Shown here: positions 54,932 to 63,161 of the stretch, piece by piece | Layout of the letters: the number at the start of each line of letters is the position of its first letter | Position numbering within the stretch: the first letter of the stretch is position 1 | Source of the DNA: Streptomyces tubercidicus | Lineage (GTDB): Bacteria; Actinomycetota; Actinomycetes; Streptomycetales; Streptomycetaceae | Length of the DNA stretch: 64,000 nt | Direction of reading: 5' to 3' | Assembly: GCF_027497495.1 (NCBI RefSeq) | Contig: NZ_CP114205.1 | Location: forward strand, 7,130,001 to 7,194,000 | The notes under the pieces: generated by a model | Database searches by the model: none | Seen by the model: the letters and a program-made list of their open reading frames with translations, nothing else | Told to the model about the DNA's origin: nothing | Position numbers and translations under genes: made by a program

Positions 54932-56017
54932 TCAGACCACGACCACCGACCGCAGGACCTCCCCGCGCTGCATCTTGGCGAAGGCCGGTTCGATGTCGTC
55001 GAGCGCGATGGTCTCGCTGATGAACCGTTCCAGATCGAGCTTGCCGCTCAGGAACAGATCGATCAGCACGGGGAAGTCGCGGCTGGGCAGACAGTCGCCG
55101 TACCAGGACGACTTGAGCGCGCCGCCGCGCGAGAAGAGGTCGATGAGCGGCAGCTCGATCCGCATGTCCGGTTCGGGGACGCCGACCTGGACCAGCGTGC
55201 CGGCCAGATCGCGCATGTAGAACGCCTGCCGGTAGGTCTCCGGGCGGCCCACCGCGTCGATCACCACATCGGCGCCGTGCCCGCCGGTGAGCGCCCGGAC
55301 CGCCTCGATGGGGTCCGTACCACGGGAGTTGACGGTGTCGGTGGCGCCGAACCGCTCGGCGGCGTCCAGCTTGCCGTCGTCGAGGTCCACGGCGATGACC
55401 CGCCGGGCCCCGGCCCGGGAGGCGCCCGCGATGGCGGCGTTGCCGACGCCGCCGCAGCCGATGACGGCGACGGTGTCCCCACTGCCCACTCCGCCGGTGT
55501 GCACCGCCGCGCCGTACCCGGCCATCACCCCGCAGCCGATCAGCCCCGCGGCCTCCGGGCGCGCCGACGGATCGACCTTCACCGCCTGCCCGGCGGCGAC
55601 CAGCGTCTTCTCGGCGAAGGCGCCGATTCCCAGGGCCGCCGTCAGCTCCGTGCCGTCCTTCAGGGTCATCGGCTGGGTGGCGTTGCGGGAGGCGAAGCAG
55701 TACCAGGGGCGGGCACGGCGGCAGGCGCGGCACTGCCCGCACGGCGCCCGCCAGGCGAGCACCACATAGTCGCCGGGCGCCAGTTCGGTGACCCCGGGGC
55801 CGACCTCCTCGATCACCCCGGCCGCCTCGTGGCCGAGCAGATAGGGGAAGTCCTCGCCGATCGCGCCGTCGCGATAGTGCAGGTCGGTGTGGCACACCCC
55901 GCAGGCCTGGACGGTCACCAGCACTTCGCCCGGACCGGGGTCGGGCACGAGGATCGGCAGCACCTCGACGGGGGCGCCCTTCTTGAGGGCGACGACGGCG
56001 CGGGCTTCGTGCGGCAT
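54932..56017 (-). CDS. mscR: S-(hydroxymethyl)mycothiol dehydrogenase (mycothiol-dependent formaldehyde dehydrogenase), MDR family
   Basis: 361 residues, zinc MDR fold. Catalytic Zn ligands are in ACGVCHTDLHYRDG and LGHEAAGVIEEVG. Structural-Zn Cys are in APCGQCRACRRARPWYC, and NAD binding is in GCGGVGNAAIAGAS with VDLDD. The sequence RNATQPMTLKDG is typical of the mycothiol enzymes. It oxidises the mycothiol adduct of formaldehyde with NAD. TAGGAG precedes the ATG. It lies downstream of an inverted-repeat site and next to the IclR gene, so IclR control is likely. Confidence 0.85.
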   Translation of the reverse strand: MPHEARAVVALKKGAPVEVLPILVPDPGPGEVLVTVQACGVCHTDLHYRDGAIGEDFPYLLGHEAAGVIEEVGPGVTELAPGDYVVLAWRAPCGQCRACRRARPWYCFASRNATQPMTLKDGTELTAALGIGAFAEKTLVAAGQAVKVDPSARPEAAGLIGCGVMAGYGAAVHTGGVGSGDTVAVIGCGGVGNAAIAGASRAGARRVIAVDLDDGKLDAAERFGATDTVNSRGTDPIEAVRALTGGHGADVVIDAVGRPETYRQAFYMRDLAGTLVQVGVPEPDMRIELPLIDLFSRGGALKSSWYGDCLPSRDFPVLIDLFLSGKLDLERFISETIALDDIEPAFAKMQRGEVLRSVVVV

Positions 56018-56162
56018 GTCTCACTCCTAAAACAGCGCCTGCGGCGGCGGCCTGCGGGTAGCACGCGTGAGGTGGCACGGATGCCTGTGAGGGGTGGGAG
56101 TGGTGCGCTGTGCTGAGAACGGGGGCAGTGGCGGAGGACGGTCCGCCGCTGACGCCGTGTTG

Positions 56163-56190
56163 CCTATAGTGCGCTTGGTTGCGCTATAGG
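56163..56190. promoter_or_regulatory. Inverted repeat upstream of the mycothiol dehydrogenase gene
   Basis: CCTATAG (56163-56169) and CTATAGG (56184-56190) are perfect arms around 14 bases containing TGCGC and GCG. The minus strand reads a TATAGG -10-like hexamer within it. TTGCGC is shared with the dyad near the Rieske gene, so both may be IclR sites. Confidence 0.5.
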
Positions 56191-56244
56191 AGACATGCTG
56201 GAAGTCCGCCAGGGATCCGTCAAGGGGGATTTTCCGCTACCCGC

Positions 56245-57051
56245 TCAACCCGGGAACCCCATCAGCCGGGAGAGATCGGCCGCCGCCTTCGCCGCCCGCT
56301 CCGCGAGCTCCGGCAGCAGCTGACGCTCCATCCGGTAGGCCGGTCCGGAGACGCCGATCGCGCCGATCACCGCGCCGTCGTGCGCCCGTACCGGCGCCGC
56401 CACCGCATTCAGCCCGATCTCCAACTCCTCGCTGGTGCAGGCGAATCCGTCCTCCAGCACCGCCGCCAGCTGCGCCCGCAGACCGGCCGCCGTGATCAGC
56501 GTGCGCTCGGTGAACCGCGGCAGCTTGCGGGTCACCAGGGTCTCCCGGCGCGGGGCCGGCAGATGGGCCAGCAGAACCTTGCCGCTGGCGGTGGCGTGCA
56601 GCGGGGTCCGGCGGCCCAGCCAGTTGTACGCGGTGACCGCCGCCGAGCCCCTGGCCTGCATGATGTTGACCGCCGCATCGCCGTCCAGCACCGCGATGTT
56701 GGCGGTCTCCCCGGTGTCCTCGGCGAGCGCCCGGCACACCGGCTGGCCCTCCTGGGAGATGTCCAGCCGGATCGCCGCGGCACCCGCCAGCCGCAGCACC
56801 CCGGCGCCCAGGTAGTACTTCCCGCGGTCCCGCTCCTGCTCCACCAGCCCGCGGTTCTCCAGCACCCCGAGGATCCGGAACGCGGTCGACTTGTGGACGC
56901 CCAACTCCTCGCTGATCTCGGTCACCCCGGCCTCGCCCAGCTTGGCCAGGATCTCCAGCACGCTCACCGCGCGGTCCACGGACTGGACGGATCCCGCCCC
57001 GCCGCGCCGCTCCTCGGGCCGGTCGTCTGCCGTATCGGTCGTCTTCGCCAT
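56245..57051 (-). CDS. IclR-family transcriptional regulator
   Basis: 268 residues from ATG 57051; the open frame upstream is not IclR-like. The winged helix-turn-helix is SVLEILAKLGEAGVTEISEELGVHKSTAFRILGVLENRGL (in overlapping parts), then the IclR effector domain with LHATASGKVLLAHLPAP and ELEIGLNAVAAPVRAHDGAVIGAIGVSGPAYRM. Effectors are usually small aromatic or carboxylic acids. It is flanked by the dehydrogenase and Rieske genes and by dyads near both, so it most likely regulates both. Confidence 0.87.
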   Translation of the reverse strand: MAKTTDTADDRPEERRGGAGSVQSVDRAVSVLEILAKLGEAGVTEISEELGVHKSTAFRILGVLENRGLVEQERDRGKYYLGAGVLRLAGAAAIRLDISQEGQPVCRALAEDTGETANIAVLDGDAAVNIMQARGSAAVTAYNWLGRRTPLHATASGKVLLAHLPAPRRETLVTRKLPRFTERTLITAAGLRAQLAAVLEDGFACTSEELEIGLNAVAAPVRAHDGAVIGAIGVSGPAYRMERQLLPELAERAAKAAADLSRLMGFPG

Positions 57052-57148
57052 GGGTCTTTGCGTCACCACCCGGTGGCCCCGCGGGGCACCTCTGAAGGCA
57101 TCTGCCGGGAAGCCCTTGACGGCCCGCTCCCCGGCTTGGATTCTGTTG

Positions 57149-57169
57149 CGCATCGCGCTCTGCGATGCG
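57149..57169. promoter_or_regulatory. Perfect dyad in the IclR/Rieske divergent region
   Basis: CGCATCGC (57149-57156), GCTCT, GCGATGCG (57162-57169). It lies 43 bases before the Rieske ATG and 97 before the IclR start. The TTGCGC sequence on its left also occurs in the dyad at 56163-56190. Confidence 0.55.
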
Positions 57170-57211
57170 TTATTCAGAACACATGATACCGATCAGCGTG
57201 AGGGGGGCCAG

Positions 57212-57541
57212 ATGATTCCCGTCTGCCGTATCGAAGACCTGCCCGAGGGTGAGTCCGTCCGGATCGAGATCGACGACGCCACACCGGCCATCGCGGTCTT
57301 CCACGCCGAGGGCGGCTACTACGCCGTCGATGACACCTGCAGCCACCAGGACGCCTCGCTCTCCGAGGGCTGGGTCGAGGGCTGCTTCGTCGAATGCCCG
57401 CTGCATGCGGCCCTGTTCGACCTGCGCACCGGGGCCCCGACCTGTCTGCCCGCCCGCCGGCCGGTGCGCACACACCAGGTGGACGTCCTGGACGGCATCA
57501 TTCATGTGCGTCCCGCCGTGCGGGAAGAGGCCGTGGCGTAG
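57212..57541 (+). CDS. Rieske [2Fe-2S] ferredoxin
   Basis: 109 residues, small Rieske ferredoxin of the type supplying electrons to ring-hydroxylating or demethylating oxygenases. Cluster ligands are CSHQDASL and CPLHAALFDLRTG (C-x-H, then C-x2-H) with a normal spacer. No oxygenase or ferredoxin reductase gene is adjacent. Beside a formaldehyde dehydrogenase, it could serve an oxidative N- or O-demethylase encoded elsewhere; this is inference. Confidence 0.85.
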   Translation: MIPVCRIEDLPEGESVRIEIDDATPAIAVFHAEGGYYAVDDTCSHQDASLSEGWVEGCFVECPLHAALFDLRTGAPTCLPARRPVRTHQVDVLDGIIHVRPAVREEAVA

Positions 57542-57553
57542 AAAACCCGACGC

Positions 57554-57937
57554 TCACGCAGCCGCGCGGTCGATCCCCGACGGGCCCTTCCGGGACTCCC
57601 GGCGCTGCTGCCGGCGCGCCCGGCGCCGTTCCCGGCGCAGCTCCCGGGCCGTACTGCTCGGCTGCGACCACACCCCGTTGCGCTGCACCCACACCTGGCG
57701 GGTCACCCAGACATCCAGCACTCCCCAGGTGGCGACCACGGTGCTGGCGACCGTGCTGAGCACCGCGGGAAACGCGAGCCAGGAGCCCGCCAGCGTGCAC
57801 AGGAACGCCACCATGGCCTGGATCAGCGTGAGCGCCACGATGATGACGGCGCGTACGGCGGCGGTGCGTACCGGCTCCGCCATCCGGCGCCGGGCCGCCG
57901 GCTCCTCCTGCCACAACGGATGTCTGCCCGTGTCCAT
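57554..57937 (-). CDS. Small predicted membrane protein
   Basis: 127 residues from ATG 57937 (GAGAGGGA nine bases upstream); a GTG at 57979 is possible but has no ribosome site. Two hydrophobic helices lie at VRAVIIVALTLIQAMVAFLC and WLAFPAVLSTVASTVVATWG. The C-terminus is very basic (ELRRERRRARRQQRRESRKG). No domain is recognised. It may be a small DUF-type membrane protein with a cytosolic, nucleic-acid- or lipid-binding tail. Its stop is 12 bases from the convergent Rieske gene. Confidence 0.55.
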   Translation of the reverse strand: MDTGRHPLWQEEPAARRRMAEPVRTAAVRAVIIVALTLIQAMVAFLCTLAGSWLAFPAVLSTVASTVVATWGVLDVWVTRQVWVQRNGVWSQPSSTARELRRERRRARRQQRRESRKGPSGIDRAAA

Positions 57938-58309
57938 GTCCGTGTCCCTCTCCCGCACTCTCCCCGCGTGTCCGGTCACTTGGTGGCTGCCCGGATCTCA
58001 CCGGTACACGCCCCTGGTGCCGCACCCCGCCCTTTCCCATGGTCACGCACCGGGCGCGTACACGGTTGCCTCGGGGAGGGAAGAAATCCGGCCAACTGAC
58101 CGATATTCGTCCGGACGCCGATGGCCGCGTCCGGCCCTGGAAACGCGGGCCGGTTGTCCGGGAATCAACGGACAATTCGGGACGATTTCTCCCCGGCCCC
58201 TGCTCCGACCTCGGAAGAGCACTTCGGCTCGGTCACCCGACAGTAGTAGGCTCGCGCCGTTTGTTGACGGAACACCACCCCGTGCGCCGGGGTTGACGTT
58301 GGGGAGGCC
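57938..58309. other. Divergent region upstream of the conservon
   Basis: A 372-bp gap without a gene. CCGGCCC (58131-58137) pairs with GGGCCGG (58147-58153), followed at once by TTGTCC-N10-GGACAA (58154-58175). TAGGCT (58247-58252) is a -10-like hexamer for cvnA. GGGGAGG sits very close (2-4 bases) to the cvnA ATG. Confidence 0.4.
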
Positions 58310-61138
58310 ATGCGCTTTCGCGGGAAGTCGGTCCGCCGGAAGATCGTGGCGTTGCTGCTCGTACCGTTGGTGTCCCTGACGTCCATGTGGGCGTTCATGA
58401 CCTACCTCACCGGGCGGGAAGCCGACCAGCTGCTGGACGTCGGCAACGTCGTACAGAAGCTGGGCTATCCGGTCGAGGACGTCGTCCAGACCCTGCAGAA
58501 CGAGCGCCGCCAGAGCCTGCTGTACCTCGCCGACCGGCGCGGCGCCGACGCGCTCCACGCGCTCCGGGCACGGGCCCGGGCCACCGACGAGGCCGTCACC
58601 CGGCTCCGTACCGACGCCGGCATCCGCAACGTCCGCGAGGACCTGACCGGCGACGCCGGCAGCCAGATGAACGGCATCCTCAAGGGCCTGTCCGGACTCG
58701 GCTCGCTGCGCGCCCGGGTGGAGGACAACACCGTCTCGCGCAATGAGGCCATGGAGGGCTACAACTCCCTCGTCGACCCCAGCTATGACTTCCTCGCCGA
58801 GCTCCACGCCCTGGAGAACGTGGAAATGGACAAGCAGGGCCGGGCACTGGTCGTCATCACGCGCGCCCGGGAGGCCGTCGCCCGCGAGGACGCGCTGATG
58901 TCCGCGGTGCTCGCCTCCGGCAGCATGACCAAGCGCGATCTGCGGGAGCTGTCCGACCGGGTCGCCGAACGCCGGGTCCTCTACGACACCAGCCTCCCCG
59001 CGATGCCCGCGAAGGACCGCGGCATCTACGAGGACTACTGGCGCTCCGCGAGGGCCCATGAGCTGACGTCCTACGAGGACCGGGTGATCGCTGCCGGCGC
59101 GCAGAACGGACCGCGCGCGGTCAACGCCGAACGCTGGAACACCGCCGCGAAGAAGGTCCTCGACGACCTCCAGCGGATGGGCAAGGCCGCCGGTGACCGC
59201 TACCAGGAGCGGGTCGCCCCGGTCGCCACGAACGTCCTGCTCAAGGCCGCCCTCGCCGGTGTCGTCGGCTTTATCGCCCTGCTGGTCTCGATCATCGTCT
59301 CGTTCCGGATCGGCCGCCGCCATGTGCGCGACCTCGTCCGGCTGCGCAAGGCCGCCCATGACGTCTCCGGCGTCCGGCTGCCGAGCGTGATGCGCCGACT
59401 GGCGGCCGGTGAACAGATCGATGTGGAGACCGAGGCGCCCCGGCTCGTCTTCGGCCAGGACGAGACCGGCCAGGTCGGCCAGGCGCTCAACACCCTCCAG
59501 CGGGCCGCGATCGAGGCCGCGGTCAAACAGTCCGAGATGCGCCGCGGCGTCTCCGAGGTGTTCGTCAACCTCGCCCGCCGCAGCCAGGTCCTGCTGCACC
59601 GCCAGCTGACCCTCCTGGACGCCATGGAACGGCGCACCGAGGACACCGACGAACTCGCCGACCTCTTCCGGATCGACCATCTGACCACCCGTATGCGGCG
59701 GCACGCCGAGGGCCTGGTCATCCTCTCCGGCGCGGCCCCCTCCCGGCAGTGGCGCAGGCCGATCCAGCTGATGGACGTGGTGCGCGCGGCGGTCGCCGAG
59801 GTGGAGGACTACGAGCGGATCGAGGTACGGCGGATGCCGCGACTCGCGGTGGACGGCCCCGCGGTGTCCGACCTCACGCATCTGATCGCCGAACTCCTGG
59901 AGAACGCCACGGTCTTCTCCCCGCCGCACACCGCCGTCCAGGTACTCGGCGAACGGGTCGCCAACGGCTACACCCTGGAGATCCACGACCGCGGTCTGGG
60001 CATGGCGCCCGACCTGCTGCTGGAGGCCAACCTCCGGCTCGCCGAGACCCCCGAGTTCGAGCTGTCCGACACCGACCGGCTCGGTCTGTTCGTGGTCAGC
60101 CGGCTCGCCCAGCGGCAGCAGGTACGGGTCTCCCTCCAGCCCTCCCCGTACGGCGGCACCACCGCCGTGGTCTTCCTCCCCGGGACGCTCCTCACCGAGA
60201 CCGCCGACGGCGTCCGGGAGGACGACGACCAGGCCCCCGGCGGCCCGGTCGGCAACGAACTGGAGCATGCGGCAGGCAAGTTGGCCGCACTGGCGCAGGT
60301 ACCGGCACCGCGACCGGAGCGCGAGCGCTCACCGGCCGTCTTCGACGGACCGGTCGAACTCGAAGCGCCGCTCGGCCCGGACGACCCCGGCCCCGACGAG
60401 GAGGACGGCCTCTTCCGGAAGCGGGAACGCGGCCGCGACGCGAAGGGGCCTGCCGCACCGGCCGGACCGTCCTCCGCACCGCGCGGCATCGCCTCCGTAC
60501 CGCCGGTGCCCGAGGGGGAGCAGCACCAGCAGGCCCGGGACCAGGCGCCCGGCGGACCGGCACCGCTGCCGCGCCGCCGCCGCCCGCCGGTGCTGGTCTC
60601 CGACCACGGCAGAACGGTCGACGACCGCGACGCACCGCGGAAGCGCGGCGCCGAACGCCCCGGACCCGAGGGCTCCGGTTCCGGACATGCCGCCGACCGG
60701 CCGTCGTCGTCCGCCGCGCCGCAGGACCCGGTGCCGGACGCCGCGCAGCCCGCCGGGGGCCCGGACATCCCCGCCCCGACCACGTCCACCGGACTGCCCC
60801 GCCGGGTACGACAAGCCAGCCTCGCGCCCCAGCTCAAGGCCGACGCCGCCGAGCCGGCCGAGGCGCGGCGGCGCAGCACACCGGCCGCGGACGACCGGGA
60901 CGCCGAGGCGGTACGCGCCCGGATGGCCTCGCTCCAGCGCGGCTGGCAGCGCGGCCGGCGCGACAACGCCGAGGACCCGCCCGAGACCGGCACACCACCG
61001 CGGGGCGAGGACCCGGCCGCGGACACCACAGGCCCGGACACCACACACCCGGACGACCGTGACACCGTCTCCCACGACGGGGACGCCACGGGCAGCACAG
61101 CACCACCAGGAACCACATCGGGAGGGGACGGTCCATGA
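58310..61138 (+). CDS. cvnA: Conservon sensor kinase-like protein (CvnA type), NIT sensor
   Basis: 942 residues. The first membrane helix is at VALLLVPLVSLTSMWAFM. Residues about 50-300 form a helical NIT-type extracytoplasmic sensor (NERRQSLLYLADRRGADAL). A second helix, KAALAGVVGFIALLVSIIVS near 310, and a HAMP-like segment follow. The HATPase_c domain has LIAELLENATVFSPPHTAV (N box), EIHDRGLGMAPDLL (G1) and DTDRLGLFVVSRLAQRQQ (G2). The usual H-box is not evident, as in other CvnA proteins. The C-terminal 280 residues are Pro/Asp/Arg-rich and probably disordered. The stop overlaps the cvnB start (ATGA). Confidence 0.85.
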   Translation: MRFRGKSVRRKIVALLLVPLVSLTSMWAFMTYLTGREADQLLDVGNVVQKLGYPVEDVVQTLQNERRQSLLYLADRRGADALHALRARARATDEAVTRLRTDAGIRNVREDLTGDAGSQMNGILKGLSGLGSLRARVEDNTVSRNEAMEGYNSLVDPSYDFLAELHALENVEMDKQGRALVVITRAREAVAREDALMSAVLASGSMTKRDLRELSDRVAERRVLYDTSLPAMPAKDRGIYEDYWRSARAHELTSYEDRVIAAGAQNGPRAVNAERWNTAAKKVLDDLQRMGKAAGDRYQERVAPVATNVLLKAALAGVVGFIALLVSIIVSFRIGRRHVRDLVRLRKAAHDVSGVRLPSVMRRLAAGEQIDVETEAPRLVFGQDETGQVGQALNTLQRAAIEAAVKQSEMRRGVSEVFVNLARRSQVLLHRQLTLLDAMERRTEDTDELADLFRIDHLTTRMRRHAEGLVILSGAAPSRQWRRPIQLMDVVRAAVAEVEDYERIEVRRMPRLAVDGPAVSDLTHLIAELLENATVFSPPHTAVQVLGERVANGYTLEIHDRGLGMAPDLLLEANLRLAETPEFELSDTDRLGLFVVSRLAQRQQVRVSLQPSPYGGTTAVVFLPGTLLTETADGVREDDDQAPGGPVGNELEHAAGKLAALAQVPAPRPERERSPAVFDGPVELEAPLGPDDPGPDEEDGLFRKRERGRDAKGPAAPAGPSSAPRGIASVPPVPEGEQHQQARDQAPGGPAPLPRRRRPPVLVSDHGRTVDDRDAPRKRGAERPGPEGSGSGHAADRPSSSAAPQDPVPDAAQPAGGPDIPAPTTSTGLPRRVRQASLAPQLKADAAEPAEARRRSTPAADDRDAEAVRARMASLQRGWQRGRRDNAEDPPETGTPPRGEDPAADTTGPDTTHPDDRDTVSHDGDATGSTAPPGTTSGGDGP

Positions 61139-61575
61139 CCGCACCGAAGGCAGCAGCTTCCACCGCATCGATCTCGGCGAAGGGATCCGGAGAGCTGAAC
61201 TGGCTCCTGGACGAATTGGTCGAGCGGGTGGGCTCCATCCGCAAGGCACTCGTCCTCTCCAGCGACGGCCTGGCCACCGGCGCCTCCAAGGACCTCACCC
61301 GCGAGGACGGGGAGCATCTGGCCGCGGTCGCGTCCGGCTTCCACAGCCTGGCCAAGGGTGTCGGCCGGCACTTCGACGCGGGCCAGGTCCGGCAGACCAT
61401 GGTCGAGCTGGACGACGCGTTCCTGTTCGTCAGCGCGGCCGGCGACGGCAGCTGCCTGGCCGTACTGGCCGATGCGGACTCCGATGTCGGGCTGATCGCC
61501 TACGAGATGACGCTGCTGGTCAAGCGGGTGGGCACCCATCTGGGCACCGCGCCCCGGTCCGGCTTGACCCCCTGA
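61135..61575 (+). CDS. cvnB: Roadblock/LC7 protein (CvnB type)
   Basis: 146 residues. The roadblock fold is clear: GELNWLLDELVERVGSIRKALVLSSDGLATG, then QTMVELDDAFLFVSAAGDGSCLAVLADADSD and a C-terminal helix. CvnB acts as a regulatory partner (a GAP-like role) of the CvnD GTPase in conservons. Coupled to cvnA by ATGA. Confidence 0.88.
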   Translation: MTAPKAAASTASISAKGSGELNWLLDELVERVGSIRKALVLSSDGLATGASKDLTREDGEHLAAVASGFHSLAKGVGRHFDAGQVRQTMVELDDAFLFVSAAGDGSCLAVLADADSDVGLIAYEMTLLVKRVGTHLGTAPRSGLTP

Positions 61576-61594
61576 GGACGACAAGGGTGACCCA

Positions 61595-61675
61595 ATGAGC
61601 GAGCGAAGCCGGCTCCTCGCACCACCATGCGCCCCGCACGGGTGCGGGGCCGGGCGCGGCGAGGTTCCGGCATGA
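61595..61675 (+). CDS. Possible 26-residue leader ORF coupled to cvnC
   Basis: ATG at 61595 has AAGGG seven bases upstream. Its TGA at 61673 overlaps the cvnC ATG at 61672 (ATGA). It begins MSERSRLLAPP and contains three Cys and Pro/Gly residues. Inside it is a hairpin (61631-61650). It may be a leader peptide that controls cvnC translation, or chance; conservation in other species would decide. Confidence 0.35.
   Translation: MSERSRLLAPPCAPHGCGAGRGEVPA
61631..61650 (+). promoter_or_regulatory. Hairpin in the cvnB-cvnC gap
   Basis: GCCCCGCAC and GTGCGGGGC pair perfectly around two bases (practically a four-base loop with the inner pair open). It lies inside the possible leader ORF, 22 bases before cvnC, and could modulate coupling or terminate some transcripts. 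Confidence 0.45.
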
Positions 61676-62085
61676 GCCGGCAGGACGGCCGGGCGGCGCG
61701 GGGCCGGGACCGGGACCGCTGGTTCGACGACGACGCGGGCCCGGTCGTCCGGCCGTACGCCATGACGCGTGGGCGCACCCGTACGGCGGCGGAAGGACGC
61801 CTCGATCTGATCGCGCTGGTGATCGCCGAGAGCCGCGCGGAGGAGACCGTCGACGACCAGATGCTGTCGCCGGAGCATGTCGAGATCGTCGAACTGTGCC
61901 GCCAGGAGCCGCTGTCGGTCGCCGAGCTGGCCGCCGAACTCGATCTGCCGGTCGGCGTCATACGGGTCCTGATCGGGGATCTGCTGGATGCCGAACTGGT
62001 CCATGTCAGCAGGCCGGTGCCCCCGGCCGAGCTGCCGGACGCGAAGGTGCTGCGCGAGGTGATCGACGGCCTGCGCGCGCTGTGA
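61672..62085 (+). CDS. cvnC: DUF742 protein (CvnC type)
   Basis: 137 residues from ATG 61672 (GAGG eight bases upstream); an ATG at 61627 is less likely. FDDDAGPVVRPYAMTRGRTR is the DUF742 opening, followed by a helix-turn-helix-like region, EIVELCRQEPLSVAELAAELDLPVGVIRVLIGDLL. CvnC proteins take part in conservon signalling with CvnA, B and D. In typical conservons cvnD follows at once; here two unrelated genes intervene. Confidence 0.85.
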   Translation: MSRQDGRAARGRDRDRWFDDDAGPVVRPYAMTRGRTRTAAEGRLDLIALVIAESRAEETVDDQMLSPEHVEIVELCRQEPLSVAELAAELDLPVGVIRVLIGDLLDAELVHVSRPVPPAELPDAKVLREVIDGLRAL

Positions 62086-62161
62086 TCCGCCGGGCGACCC
62101 AGCCGCCGCGGGCCGGGGGAGGGGCGTCCGGCCCATCCCGTCCCACGGCGGCTGAGCCTTT

Positions 62162-62212
62162 GTTGAGCACTACTCAACGGCGCGGTACGGTGCCAGCTGA
62201 GCACGTGTCAAC
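62162..62212. promoter_or_regulatory. Two related dyads in the promoter of the alpha/beta hydrolase gene
   Basis: GTTGAG-CACTA-CTCAAC (62162-62178) is a perfect 6-bp dyad. TGAGCACGTGTCAA (62198-62211) is a similar imperfect one with the same half-site letters. They lie about 55 and 20 bases before the ATG at 62231 and could be operators for the TetR protein encoded downstream. Confidence 0.5.
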
Positions 62213-62230
62213 CGAAGGAGACCCGCCGCC

Positions 62231-63100
62231 ATGGCCCCGGACGCGACCCCGGCACCCTTCGACCGCCTGGAGATCCAGGTCGGCCCGCACACCTACGACG
62301 CCCTGGCCTGCGGGCCCGCCGACGGGGAGTTCGTCCTGCTGCTGCACGGCTGGCCCGAATTCGCCGACTCCTGGAGCGCCGTGCTCACCGCCCTGGGCGC
62401 GGCCGGCTACCGCGCCGTCGCGGTCGACCAGCGCGGCTACTCACCACGCGCCCGCCCGCCCAGGATCGCCGACTACGCCGTGCCCGAACTCGTCGCCGAC
62501 GCCCTCGCCTTCGCCGATTCCCAGGGCGCGGACCGCTTCCACCTCGTCTCGCACGACTGGGGCGGCATGGTCGCCTGGGCGCTGGCCGGCGCCCACCCCG
62601 AGAGGCTGAAGTCCCTGACCGTGCTGGCCACTCCGCACCCGGACGCGCTCAACCGCGCCGCCGCCGAGGACTCCACCCAGCACCACATGCTCGACTACGT
62701 CCGCTTCTTCCGCCGCGACGACGGCGCCGCGGAAGCCGCCCTGCTCGCCGACGACGCCGCCCGGCTGCGCGCCGCTTACGGCGGCAAGGTGCCCGCCGCC
62801 CTGGTCGACGGCAATGTCCGCCGGCTCTCCGAGCCGGGCGCGCTCACCGCCACACTGAACTGGTACCGCGCCCCCGAGTCGGTCATCTCGGTCCCGGCCG
62901 GCCGGATCACCGTCCCCACCCTCTTCCTGTGGGGCAGCGAGGACGTCGCCCTGGGCCGTGGCGCGGCCGAGTCGACGGGCGAGTGGGTGGACGGCCCGTA
63001 CCGCTTCGGCATCCTGGAGGGCGCCAGCCACTGGCTGCCCGAAGAGGTCCCCGGCCTCGTCACGCCCCCCATCCTGGAGCACCTCGCACAGTACGTCTGA
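62231..63100 (+). CDS. Alpha/beta hydrolase, epoxide hydrolase/haloalkane dehalogenase-like
   Basis: 289 residues. The nucleophile elbow is HLVSHDWGGMVAWALAG, with Asp instead of Ser, as in epoxide hydrolases and dehalogenases. LLLHGWPEFADSW is the oxyanion segment and EGASHWLPEEVPGL carries the catalytic His. The acid is likely in TLFLWGSEDVALG. AAGGAGA precedes the ATG. Just upstream are two dyads, and a TetR gene follows, the common pattern of a regulated detoxifying or catabolic hydrolase. It breaks the conservon gene order. Confidence 0.85.
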   Translation: MAPDATPAPFDRLEIQVGPHTYDALACGPADGEFVLLLHGWPEFADSWSAVLTALGAAGYRAVAVDQRGYSPRARPPRIADYAVPELVADALAFADSQGADRFHLVSHDWGGMVAWALAGAHPERLKSLTVLATPHPDALNRAAAEDSTQHHMLDYVRFFRRDDGAAEAALLADDAARLRAAYGGKVPAALVDGNVRRLSEPGALTATLNWYRAPESVISVPAGRITVPTLFLWGSEDVALGRGAAESTGEWVDGPYRFGILEGASHWLPEEVPGLVTPPILEHLAQYV

Positions 63101-63149
63101 CGCCGTGGCGGGCCGGGACGCCGACGCTCTCCCGGCACCCCCGCCGCCG

Positions 63150-63155
63150 TAAACT
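63150..63155 (+). promoter_or_regulatory. -10 hexamer of a leaderless tetR promoter
   Basis: TAAACT ends six bases before the ATG at 63162. No ribosome site lies between. The -35 is not obvious. Confidence 0.5.
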
Positions 63156-63161
63156 GCGGGC

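Noticed and set aside
54932..56017. Possible JetD/MksG nuclease following the SMC operon
   Set aside because: The gene is on the other strand and has the zinc- and NAD-binding motifs of a mycothiol-dependent dehydrogenase.
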